Virus record (IMG/VR): IMGVR_UViG_3300042528_000022
Span: 1-34,549 of that record
Strand: one strand, 5' to 3'
DNA length: 34,549 nucleotides
Source: a virus
A model generated the notes under the pieces. The model saw nothing but the letters and a program-made list of their open reading frames with translations. It had not been told where the DNA came from and ran no database searches. Positions within the stretch are counted from its first letter, which is position 1, and every line of letters starts with the position of its first letter. The translations under genes were made by a program, and so were the position numbers. Of the stretch, positions 16,229-25,605 are shown piece by piece.

Positions 16229-19200
16229 TTACTTATTTAATTGCTTTTTTAACTCTGCGAGTTCGGCGGCCAACTCATTTACTGCACTAATCAATACAGA
16301 AGTTAGTTTCGAATAGTTTACACCTAAAGGACGACCATTTTCATATTCTACTAATTCTGGATATACTTGGGCGACTTCTTCTGCAATCAATCCTAGACTG
16401 CGTTTGTTGTCTTTTTTGTAATTAAATGATACAGGCGACAGTTTGGCGATTTTGGCGGTTTGACTTGTGAGCTTTTTGACATTTGTTTTGGCGACAACAC
16501 TTGATGTTTCAATCATTGTTGTACAAGTAATTGTGCCGACGACTTCTAGTTTGGTGGCTGGGCCTGTTGTTCCGATACCAACATTACCACTACTATCAAC
16601 ATTTATTCTTCTATTACCTTGGCCGTCAGCGATTATAATGTTATTGGCAATTGTGGCACTTAATCCTGTGACGTTTGCTCCGAGGATTGTGTTGTAGTTG
16701 CCTGTGGTAATACCACGACCAGTGTTAAATCCAAGTAATGTATTTGTTCTGCCTGTTGTTATGTCATAACCACCAGTTTGACCAACTGCTGTATTTTCAA
16801 TACCAGTTGTATTATTTTGCAAAACACTATAACCAAAAGCGCTATTAGACACGCCAATAGTATTATTAGGCAAAGCACTGCGACCTACTGCTGTATTATT
16901 ACTACCTGTTGTATTTGCTGTTAATGCGAATACGCCAAATGCACTATTACTTTGACCAAAAGTATTATTTTGTAAAGCTATACTTCCAAATGAAGCGTTA
17001 TACGCACCCGTTGTATTACTAGTTAAAGCGTTATAACCAACGGCGGTATTATCACTTGTAGTATTATTAAGTAAAGCGTGAAAACCAATGGCTGTATTAG
17101 TTGAACCAACTGTGTTATAAAATAAAGCTTGATAACCAAAACCTGTATTAGCACTACCTGTAGTATCCTGTCTTAACGCTCTATAACCAAAAGCGCTGTT
17201 ACCACTACCAATCGTATTATATCTTAAAGCATCAAATCCAAACGCACTATTTCTATTACCAACTGTATTGGTAGTTAAAGCTCTAGTGCCAAATGCGGTG
17301 TTGCTTGTGCCTGTCGTATTAGCATTTAATGCTTTATAACCAAAAGCACTGTTATAATTTGTTGTATTACTATATAGAGCTTGATGACCCACTGCCACAT
17401 TACCAATACCATTTACATTTAATCTTAATGTTTCATTACCTATTCCAACATTATTCGCAGCACCAACTGTAGAATACATTGACAAATAACCAAAAGCATT
17501 ATTATTAATACCCGTTGTATTAATAACTAACGCTTGCATACCAATTGCTGTATTTCTATTGCCTGTAGTATTTTCTCTAAGAGCTTGAACACCTACCGCA
17601 ACATTATTAGAACCAATAGTATTAAGTTTTAATGAATCAGAACCGACTGATGTATTATTAACACCTGTAGTGTTTGTAATTAAAGCTCTGTAACCAAATC
17701 CTGAATTGTTTGTACCAATTGTATTGGCTTGTAATGCTGCAAAACCAACTGCGGTATTTTGTATACCAGTCGTATTAGCAAATAAAGCTTTATAACCAAA
17801 AGCGCTGTTACTGTTTGTTGTATTTGCAAACAAAGCATAATCACCAAATGCGCTATTATTAGATCCATTGACATTACTTGATAACGCTCCGTTGCCGACA
17901 GAAACATTTCTATTGCCAACTGTATTTGCAATTAAATTATTAAGACCTATTGACACATTCGACACGCCAGTAGTATTAGCTCTTAAAGCGTATTTACCAA
18001 ACGCACTATTACTAGCGCCAGTTGTATTAAATACTAAAGCCTGAAAACCAAATGCACTATTATTTGCACCAATTGTATTTCTTTCCAAAGCGCTAGTGCC
18101 AAATGCACTATTTCCACTGCCAGTTGTATTGAGATTTAGCGCTTGATAACCAACTGCGGTATTAGTTATTCCAATTGTATTAGATAATAAAGATGCGTAA
18201 CCAACTGCAACATTGTATGTACCTGTCGTATTATTTTGTAAAGCTTTATAACCAAAAGCACTATTATTACTTGCAGTATTATCAAGTAAAGAGTTAAAAC
18301 CAACGGCCACATTGCCTGTACCAACTGTATTATAATATAAACATTGATAACCAAAAGCTGTATTATTTTTACCTGTAGTATTACTTCTTAATGTTCTGTA
18401 ACCAAATGCACTATTGCTTTGACCAATTGTATTAGATTTTAAAGCGTAAAAACCAAATGCACTATTTAAAGATCCAGTAGTATTATGATAAAGAGCTTGA
18501 TAACCAAACGCACTGTTGTTTGCGCCTATTGTATTACTATATAATGAATTACCACCAACCGCAGTGTTTTTATTACCAGTTGTATTAGTGAATAATGATA
18601 AATAACCAACGGCAACGTTATTAGCTCCAATCGTATTTAACTGTAAAGAGTTAGAACCAACGGCTACATTATTATTACCAGTAGTATTCGTCTCCAAAGC
18701 ACTTCTTCCGATAGCGGTATTTTGGTCGCCAATTGTATTGTTATATAAAGCATTATATCCAAACGCACTATTAACCCCACCTATTGTATTGTTATGTAAA
18801 GCTCTATGACCAAAAGCGGCGTTACGAGCGCCACTATTATTATAGTATAAAGATTGATAACCAACGGCGGTACTACTATAACCAATTGTATTACTATGTA
18901 AAGCGCTTAGACCTACAGCAGTATTATTACTACCTGTAGTATTACTCGTTAAAGCTGCCGCGCCTACCGCTACATTGCTTGTTCCAATTGTATTTGCAAA
19001 CAAAGACATATAACCAAATCCAGCATTACCACTTGTGGTATTATTTTGTAATACTCTGTGACCAAATGCTGTATTTGAACTACCATTGACATTTGCAAAT
19101 AATGAATACCAACCAAAAGTATTGTTTTTTGTACCAACTGTATTACTATATAATGCGTTAAAACCTACTGCATTATTGGCAGAACCAGTTGTATTACTAT

Positions 19201-22200
19201 ATAAAGCGCTACAGCCTACAGCAACACTTTGAGCGCCTATAGAATTACTATATAATGTTTTATAACCAAATGCTGTATTTTGATTACCTGCGGTATTAGT
19301 AAATAACGAAGAATGCCCTATAGCAGTATTACTTGTACCACTTGTATTATAAACCATTGTATCTCTGCCGATTGCAATATTGTTATTACCTATAGTGTTT
19401 TCTCTTAACGATTGAAAACCAAATGCTACATTATTTATGCCAGTTGTATTTAATTTCAAAGCATAAAAACCAAATGCACTATTAAAAGATCCAGTAGTAT
19501 TGGTAAGTAAAGCTGAATGACCAACTGCGGTATTATATATACCTATAGTATTAGATTCTAATGCACTACGTCCAACTGCGGAATTATATATACCTGTAGT
19601 ATTACTATATAAAGCTCTATAACCAAATGCGCTGTTATCACTTGTACTATTACTATATAAAGCTTCTTTACCAAACGCTGAATTTCTAGAACCTCCATTA
19701 TTATTTAATAAAGCGTAGTTTCCAAATGCACTATTATTAAGACCTGTTAGATTGCTTTGTAAAGCAGCACGCCCAAAAGCAGCATTATGTGTACCTATTG
19801 TGTTATTTCTTAAAGCGTAAAGACCAAATGCGCTATTATTAAAACCACTTGTATTTGCATATAATGATCTATAACCAACTGCGGTATTATTACTACCAGT
19901 GGTATTATAAACTAACGCATCTCTACCAAATGCACTATTAGCAATACCAATTGTATTAGTATATAAAGCATAAAAACCAAACGCACTGTTAGCTTGACCT
20001 ATGGTATTAGACTTTAAAGCATAAAAACCAAACGCACTGTTTTGTACACCACTTGTATTATTTCCCAACGCAGCAAGACCAACTGCGGTATTACGACTAC
20101 CTGTTGAATTAGAATACAATGAATACGCTCCAACCGCAACGTTATATTGTCCAATCGTATTATTATATAATGAAAGAGCGCCAATTGCTACATTTTGTAT
20201 ACCAGTCGTATTACTAAATAAAGTTGCACGCCCTAAAGCTGCATTATAACCACCAAATGTATTACTTTGTAAAGCATTTGCACCAATAGCGGTATTATTT
20301 GTGCCAGTAGTATTTGATAATAACGCTTTATAACCAAATGCACTATTAACTCCTGCTGTGGTATTATTTTGTAAAGAACCATAACCAAATGCACAATTTT
20401 GCTGACCAATTGTATTATTTTGCAAAGATTTATGTCCTACAGCAGTATTATTTGCGCCTGTGGTATTATTGTATAAAGATTCAAAACCAACCGCAGTATT
20501 TGCTGTACCAATTGTATTAACATATAAAGCCATTGTGCCAAATGCCACATTATAACTACCTGTTGTATTAAATAACATTGAGGCATAACCAAATGCAGTA
20601 TTACGCACACCAATCGTATTTAATCTTAGCGAGCTATAACCAAACGCACTATTACGATTACCAGTTGTATTAGAATTTAAAGCTTTGTAACCGAATGCGC
20701 TATTATAATTACCAAACGTGTTAGCAGATAGCGAGTTATAACCAACGGCTGTATTATAAGATCCTCTGGTATTTGATTGTAATGAGATGTATCCAACAGC
20801 AACATTGTACTGACCTGTTGTATTAGCATTTAATGCTTTATATCCGAAAGCACTGTTGTTACTTACAGTATTATTAAGCAAAGCTTGAAAACCAACAACG
20901 GTATTATTATTACCAGTAGTATTATAAAATAATGAATTATATCCTATAGCGGTATTACTATTTCCAGAAACATTACTATACAAAGTTGTATAACCAAATG
21001 AAGTATTATTATTGCCAACTGTGTTTTGAGCTAAATTTTCATATCCAATCGCACAATTAAATTGACCAGCTGTATTATTAAGTAAAGCTCTATTACCAAC
21101 TGCAACGTTTCTTATGCCAACTGTATTTGATTTTAAAGCGTAAAATCCAAATGCACTGTTAAAATTACCCGTGGTATTATTTAATAAAGCGTTTAGACCA
21201 AAGGCGCTATTACCTTCGCCTTTAGTATTTGCTTGTAATGTTCCATTGCCGACGGCTGTATTATTGTTACCAGTTGTATTATAATATAATGAATTAAAAC
21301 CTACTGCTACATTATTAACACCTATCGTATTACTTACTAAACTACTATAACCAAATGCGCTATTATTTCCACCACTAGTATTATAAAATAAACTAGCAAC
21401 ACCAACGGCTGTATTACCTGTGCCTATTGTATTATTTTGCAATGCGCCTTTTCCAAATGCCGAATTATTTATTCCTGTTGTATTACTTAATAAAGCGCTT
21501 AGACCAACTGCTGTATTGTTGTTACCTATAGTATTGCTTTGCAATGCGCTTGTTCCTACAGCAGTATTACTTTGACCTATAGTATTACTAAGTAAAGACT
21601 GATAACCTACAGCGGTATTATTTGCACCTATTGCATTAACAGCTAAAGCTTGATTACCAAATGCGGTATTATAACTACCTGTTGTATTTGATTTTAAAGC
21701 GTAATAACCAAACGCACTGTTAAATCCACCGATTGTATTTAATTTTAATGATCCCCAACCAAATGCGCTATTTCTTTGACCAATTGTATTGTTTTCTAAA
21801 GCGCTGTATCCTACAGCTACATTCAGAGTGCCTGTTGTATTAAGAAATAAAGCTCTATAACCAACTGCGGTATTATTACTAGCTATATTAGTATAAAGCG
21901 CCAAATAACCAACTGCGGTATTGTTTTCGCCACCAGAATTAGTAACTAATGCTCCATAACCAAACGCACTGTTGCGAACGCCGCCTGTATTATTTCTCAT
22001 TGCGTACATACCAAATGCACTATTGTATGCACCTGTTGTATTTAATAATAAAGAATAAAAACCTACAGCGCTATTATAGTTACCAGTTGTGTTGTAATAT
22101 AAAGCGCCAGATGCAACTGCTGTATTATAAACGCCTATTGTATTATTTCTTAAAGAAGCATTTCCTACAGCAGTGTTGCCTTGTCCACCAGTGTTACTAA

Positions 22201-25200
22201 GCAAAGCTTGATAACCAAATGCGCTATTATTAATACCAGTGGTATTACCATACAAAGCTGAATAACCAACTGCGGTATTGTAACTGCCAGTAGTATTATT
22301 ATATAAAGAATCTTTACCAAATGCGCTATTAACAGTACCTATAGTATTATTAAATAATGATCTATAACCGAAAGCTGAATTGTTACTTGTCGTATTATTT
22401 ATTAAAGCTGAATAACCAAATGCGCTGTTATTAGCGCCTGTTATATTATTAAATAAAACTGTGCAACCAAATGCTGTATTATTGTTACCAATTGTATTAT
22501 TTTGTAAAGTGGCTGTACCAAATGCACTATTATTACTACCTATTGTATTAAGACTCAACGCTTTAAAACCAACAGCAGTATTGAGACCAGTTGTATTTGC
22601 AAATAAAGCTTTATAACCAAAAGCACTATTATTGTTTGTGGTATTGTTATACAGAGCAAAATAACCAAATGCACTATTATTGTTACCTAATGTATTTAGT
22701 CTGGATGCTTGATATCCTACAGCTACGTTATTTGATCCAGACGTATTAGCATTCATTGTATAATAACCGAATGCTGTGTTAAATGTACCTGTAGTATTAT
22801 TTTTTAAAGTTGATGTACCTACAGCTGTATGTCTTCTACCTATTGTATTTGAAGCTAATGAATTCCATCCTACTGCTACGTTACTATTACCAGTCGTATT
22901 TGTATATAAAGCACCATAACCTATGGCCGTATTTTGAATACCAATTGTATTTGAGTACATTGCTTGTAAACCTACAGCTGTATTGTTAATACCAGTTGTA
23001 TTAGCAGTCAACGTTTGATATCCAACTGCTGTGTTGTTAATACCAGTTGTATTAAATCTTAAAGCAGCATAACCAAATGCACTATTACCACTACCGGTTG
23101 TATTATTTCTTAGAGCATAAAAACCAAATGCATTGTTACTATTACCAAATGTATTTGATAACAAAGCATAAAAACCTACAGCTGAATTGTTAATACCAGT
23201 TGTATTATTTGCTAAAGCACTTGAACCTATAGCTGTATTATAATTTGTTGTATTAGCATATAAAGCATCAGAACCAATAGCAACATTGTGACTACCAAGT
23301 ACATTACTGAATAATGATCTATAACCAAATGCTGTATTATAAGTACCACTTGTATTATTTCTCAAAGCATTATAACCAAATGCGTTATTTCTAAAACCTG
23401 TTGTATTTGCTTTTAATGCTTGAAAACCAAATGCACTATTATTGTTTGTGGTATTATTGTTTAATGCACTATAACCAAATGCACTATTTGAAGCACCAAT
23501 CGTATTATAAAGCAATGAATTATGACCAAATGCACTGTTATTCTTACCAGTAGTGTTGCTATATAAAGTATCTTTACCAACCGCAGTATTACTATAACCA
23601 AACGTATTGAATTTTAAAGATCTATTACCAATAGCTACGTTATAATTACCAGTTGTATTCGATCTTAAAGCGTAATAACCAAATGCATTATTATCAATAC
23701 CAGTTGTATTCGCTCTTAAAGCGTCAGAACCAAACGCACTATTATTAACACCTATTGTATTTGATCTTAAAGCATAATAACCAAATCCACTATTTTTAAC
23801 ACCCGTCGTATTAAATTGTAAAACACCATAACCAAATGCACTGTTTTTAGAACCAATTGTATTAGCATATAATGTACCATTACCAACGCTAACATTATAA
23901 CTGCCAGTTGTATTGCTGTGTAAAGAGCTGTTTCCAACGGCTGTATTTCCTATGCCTGTAGTATTTAAAAATAATGCTTTATAACCAAACGCACTGTTTA
24001 GGAAACCAGTTGTATTTGTATATAACGCCTTGTATCCAAATGCGCTGTTATTATTTGTAGTGTTACTAAATAACGCTCTATAACCAAATGCACTATTCTT
24101 AGAACCAACAATGTTAGCATTTAAAGCGCTATATCCAAATGCACTGTTAAATTTACCCGTGGTATTACTATATAAAGATGAACGACCAACAGCAGTATTA
24201 TATATTCCAAATGTATTGGCGTATAAAGCAGAATGTCCAACGGCTGTGTTATAATTACCTGTAGTATTGCTATTTAATGATTTAAATCCAAATGCACTAT
24301 TTTCATTACCAATAGTATTGCTAAATAAAGATCTATAACCAAATGCACTATTTTGTGTACCACTTACGTTTGAGATTAAAGATTGATAACCGAAAGCGCT
24401 GTTATTGTTACCAACTGTATTATTTTTTAAAGCACTATAACCAAATGCAGCGTTATTTTTACCAGTTGTATTTAACTGCATTGATGTACGACCAACAGCA
24501 GTGTTATATACGCCAAATGTATTAGAATATAAAGCATTATGACCAACAGCGGTATTATAATTACCTGTTGTGTTAATATATAATGACCGATAACCAAAAG
24601 CACTATTCTGATTGCCTATTGTATTTGAATTTAAAGATTGATAACCAAATGCACTGTTACTTGCACCTGTCGTATTTGCATTTAATGCAGTATTTCCAAC
24701 AGCAGTATTACTAACAACATTACCAGTACCTCTTCCAACAATAACACTATTAATAGATAAACTATGTACAACATCTGTAGTATTACTATCTCCAAGCGCT
24801 GATGCAGAAGTAAATTTGGCTATCGTATTTGTTGTGCCTGAAGCGTTGGCGCTTGTTCCAGAAGATCCACTTGTTCCAGACGAACCGCTTGTGCCAGACG
24901 AACCACTCGTTCCAGAAGAACCGCTTGTGCCAGACGAACCACTCGTTCCAGAAGAACCGCTTGTACCAGAAGATCCACTTGTTCCAGACGAACCGCTTGT
25001 GCCAGACGAACCACTCGTTCCAGAAGAACCGCTTGTACCAGAAGATCCGCTTGTGCCAGAAGATCCACTTGTTCCAGAAGATCCACTTGTTCCAGAAGAT
25101 CCACTTGTTCCAGACGAACCGCTTGTGCCAGACGAACCACTCGTTCCAGAAGAGCCAGAAGAACCGCTTGTACCAGAAGATCCGCTTGTGCCAGACGAAC

Positions 25201-25549
25201 CACTCGTTCCAGAAGAACCGCTTGTACCAGAAGAACCGCTTGTGCCAGACGAACCACTCGTTCCAGAAGAACCGCTTGTACCAGAAGAACCGCTTGTGCC
25301 AGACGAACCACTCGTTCCAGAAGAACCGCTTGTACCAGAAGAACCGCTTGTGCCAGATGAACCACTTGTACCAGATGAACCGCTTGTTCCAGACGAACCA
25401 CTTGTGCCAGATGAACCACTTGTACCAGATGAACCGCTTGTTCCAGACGAACCACTTGTGCCAGATGAACCGCTTGATCCAGAAGATCCTGAAGTGCCGC
25501 TTGATCCAGATGTACCATTTCTTACTTGGAATGCTGTATAGCTGCTCAT
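16229..25549 (-). CDS. Giant tail fibre with GTSGSS shaft, ~155 17-aa repeats and S74 domain (3106 aa)
   Basis: A 3106-residue fibre. Residues 11-234 are a GTSGSS low-complexity shaft. After a short linker come about 155 tandem 17-residue repeats of the form NTTGxxNxAFGYxALxx, reminiscent of beta-roll adhesin heads (YadA or Hep_Hag type). This part ends near residue 2935 and is followed by NIIIADGQGNRRINVDSSGNVGIGTT. The last 91 residues, from SSVVAK at 3016, match the peptidase S74 intramolecular chaperone: LSPVSFNY, LGLIAEEVAQVYPELV, YSKLTSVLISAVNELAAEL. In that family the domain trimerises the fibre and then cuts itself off at the conserved Ser with a Ser-Lys dyad, here S3016/S3017 and K3021. 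GTGTAA precedes the start by 14 bases. It probably forms a very long trimeric attachment fibre. Confidence 0.9.
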   Translation of the reverse strand: MSSYTAFQVRNGTSGSSGTSGSSGSSGSSGTSGSSGTSGSSGTSGSSGTSGSSGTSGSSGTSGSSGTSGSSGTSGSSGTSGSSGTSGSSGTSGSSGTSGSSGTSGSSGTSGSSGTSGSSGTSGSSGTSGSSGSSGTSGSSGTSGSSGTSGSSGTSGSSGTSGSSGTSGSSGTSGSSGTSGSSGTSGSSGTSGSSGTSGSSGTSGSSGTSGSSGTSGSSGTSGSSGTSGSSGTSANASGTTNTIAKFTSASALGDSNTTDVVHSLSINSVIVGRGTGNVVSNTAVGNTALNANTTGASNSAFGYQSLNSNTIGNQNSAFGYRSLYINTTGNYNTAVGHNALYSNTFGVYNTAVGRTSMQLNTTGKNNAAFGYSALKNNTVGNNNSAFGYQSLISNVSGTQNSAFGYRSLFSNTIGNENSAFGFKSLNSNTTGNYNTAVGHSALYANTFGIYNTAVGRSSLYSNTTGKFNSAFGYSALNANIVGSKNSAFGYRALFSNTTNNNSAFGYKALYTNTTGFLNSAFGYKALFLNTTGIGNTAVGNSSLHSNTTGSYNVSVGNGTLYANTIGSKNSAFGYGVLQFNTTGVKNSGFGYYALRSNTIGVNNSAFGSDALRANTTGIDNNAFGYYALRSNTTGNYNVAIGNRSLKFNTFGYSNTAVGKDTLYSNTTGKNNSAFGHNSLLYNTIGASNSAFGYSALNNNTTNNNSAFGFQALKANTTGFRNNAFGYNALRNNTSGTYNTAFGYRSLFSNVLGSHNVAIGSDALYANTTNYNTAIGSSALANNTTGINNSAVGFYALLSNTFGNSNNAFGFYALRNNTTGSGNSAFGYAALRFNTTGINNTAVGYQTLTANTTGINNTAVGLQAMYSNTIGIQNTAIGYGALYTNTTGNSNVAVGWNSLASNTIGRRHTAVGTSTLKNNTTGTFNTAFGYYTMNANTSGSNNVAVGYQASRLNTLGNNNSAFGYFALYNNTTNNNSAFGYKALFANTTGLNTAVGFKALSLNTIGSNNSAFGTATLQNNTIGNNNTAFGCTVLFNNITGANNSAFGYSALINNTTSNNSAFGYRSLFNNTIGTVNSAFGKDSLYNNTTGSYNTAVGYSALYGNTTGINNSAFGYQALLSNTGGQGNTAVGNASLRNNTIGVYNTAVASGALYYNTTGNYNSAVGFYSLLLNTTGAYNSAFGMYAMRNNTGGVRNSAFGYGALVTNSGGENNTAVGYLALYTNIASNNTAVGYRALFLNTTGTLNVAVGYSALENNTIGQRNSAFGWGSLKLNTIGGFNSAFGYYALKSNTTGSYNTAFGNQALAVNAIGANNTAVGYQSLLSNTIGQSNTAVGTSALQSNTIGNNNTAVGLSALLSNTTGINNSAFGKGALQNNTIGTGNTAVGVASLFYNTSGGNNSAFGYSSLVSNTIGVNNVAVGFNSLYYNTTGNNNTAVGNGTLQANTKGEGNSAFGLNALLNNTTGNFNSAFGFYALKSNTVGIRNVAVGNRALLNNTAGQFNCAIGYENLAQNTVGNNNTSFGYTTLYSNVSGNSNTAIGYNSLFYNTTGNNNTVVGFQALLNNTVSNNSAFGYKALNANTTGQYNVAVGYISLQSNTRGSYNTAVGYNSLSANTFGNYNSAFGYKALNSNTTGNRNSAFGYSSLRLNTIGVRNTAFGYASMLFNTTGSYNVAFGTMALYVNTIGTANTAVGFESLYNNTTGANNTAVGHKSLQNNTIGQQNCAFGYGSLQNNTTAGVNSAFGYKALLSNTTGTNNTAIGANALQSNTFGGYNAALGRATLFSNTTGIQNVAIGALSLYNNTIGQYNVAVGAYSLYSNSTGSRNTAVGLAALGNNTSGVQNSAFGFYALKSNTIGQANSAFGFYALYTNTIGIANSAFGRDALVYNTTGSNNTAVGYRSLYANTSGFNNSAFGLYALRNNTIGTHNAAFGRAALQSNLTGLNNSAFGNYALLNNNGGSRNSAFGKEALYSNSTSDNSAFGYRALYSNTTGIYNSAVGRSALESNTIGIYNTAVGHSALLTNTTGSFNSAFGFYALKLNTTGINNVAFGFQSLRENTIGNNNIAIGRDTMVYNTSGTSNTAIGHSSLFTNTAGNQNTAFGYKTLYSNSIGAQSVAVGCSALYSNTTGSANNAVGFNALYSNTVGTKNNTFGWYSLFANVNGSSNTAFGHRVLQNNTTSGNAGFGYMSLFANTIGTSNVAVGAAALTSNTTGSNNTAVGLSALHSNTIGYSSTAVGYQSLYYNNSGARNAAFGHRALHNNTIGGVNSAFGYNALYNNTIGDQNTAIGRSALETNTTGNNNVAVGSNSLQLNTIGANNVAVGYLSLFTNTTGNKNTAVGGNSLYSNTIGANNSAFGYQALYHNTTGSLNSAFGFYALKSNTIGQSNSAFGYRTLRSNTTGKNNTAFGYQCLYYNTVGTGNVAVGFNSLLDNTASNNSAFGYKALQNNTTGTYNVAVGYASLLSNTIGITNTAVGYQALNLNTTGSGNSAFGTSALERNTIGANNSAFGFQALVFNTTGASNSAFGKYALRANTTGVSNVSIGLNNLIANTVGNRNVSVGNGALSSNVNGSNNSAFGDYALFANTTNSNSAFGYKALFANTTGIQNTAVGFAALQANTIGTNNSGFGYRALITNTTGVNNTSVGSDSLKLNTIGSNNVAVGVQALRENTTGNRNTAIGMQALVINTTGINNNAFGYLSMYSTVGAANNVGIGNETLRLNVNGIGNVAVGHQALYSNTTNYNSAFGYKALNANTTGTSNTAFGTRALTTNTVGNRNSAFGFDALRYNTIGSGNSAFGYRALRQDTTGSANTGFGYQALFYNTVGSTNTAIGFHALLNNTTSDNTAVGYNALTSNTTGAYNASFGSIALQNNTFGQSNSAFGVFALTANTTGSNNTAVGRSALPNNTIGVSNSAFGYSVLQNNTTGIENTAVGQTGGYDITTGRTNTLLGFNTGRGITTGNYNTILGANVTGLSATIANNIIIADGQGNRRINVDSSGNVGIGTTGPATKLEVVGTITCTTMIETSSVVAKTNVKKLTSQTAKIAKLSPVSFNYKKDNKRSLGLIAEEVAQVYPELVEYENGRPLGVNYSKLTSVLISAVNELAAELAELKKQLNK
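16502..16504 (-). other. Predicted S74 self-cleavage site (Ser3016)
   Basis: The codon for the first Ser of SSVVAK at the head of the 91-residue C-terminal chaperone domain. In S74 proteins, cleavage before the conserved Ser releases the chaperone after trimer folding; the exact Ser (3016 or 3017) is not resolved here. Confidence 0.5.
16740..24715 (-). repeat. Tandem array of ~155 51-bp (17-aa) repeats
   Basis: The coding consensus is N-T-[TIFV]-G-x-x-N-[ST]-A-[FV]-G-[YFNH]-x-[AS]-L-x-x. Long stretches alternate NTTG units with NTIG, NTFG or NTVG units, implying a 34-residue super-repeat. At least a dozen units are 16 residues long, lacking the Gly of NTTG (for example NTTNNNSAFGYKALYT). At DNA level the copies differ at many synonymous sites, so the array is old and maintained by selection on the protein. 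Confidence 0.9.
24846..25518 (-). repeat. GTSGSS-coding 18-bp tandem repeats (giant fibre shaft)
   Basis: Tandem 18-bp units coding for GTSGSS, with one SSG interruption near 25150. Within it are three perfect copies of a 54-bp unit at 25190-25243, 25244-25297 and 25298-25351, and two perfect copies of a second 54-bp unit at 25352-25405 and 25406-25459. Copy number can change without breaking the frame. Confidence 0.92.
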
Positions 25550-25563
25550 ATTATATATTTATT

Positions 25564-25569
25564 TTACAC
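25564..25569 (-). promoter_or_regulatory. GTGTAA motif before the giant fibre gene
   Basis: On the minus strand GTGTAA is followed by 14 bases of pure A/T and then the ATG at 25549. It lies in a 56-base intergenic gap and probably drives the five-gene unit from the giant fibre to the methyltransferase. Confidence 0.55.
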
Positions 25570-25605
25570 TTTTATTGTTATGGTCGTGACTTAACAAATG
25601 TTTAT

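Noticed and set aside
21949-22200. Plus-strand open frames rich in Leu, Tyr and Cys inside the giant fibre gene (also 24343-24525)
   Set aside because: They are antisense products of the 51-bp repeats and show repeat-driven composition.
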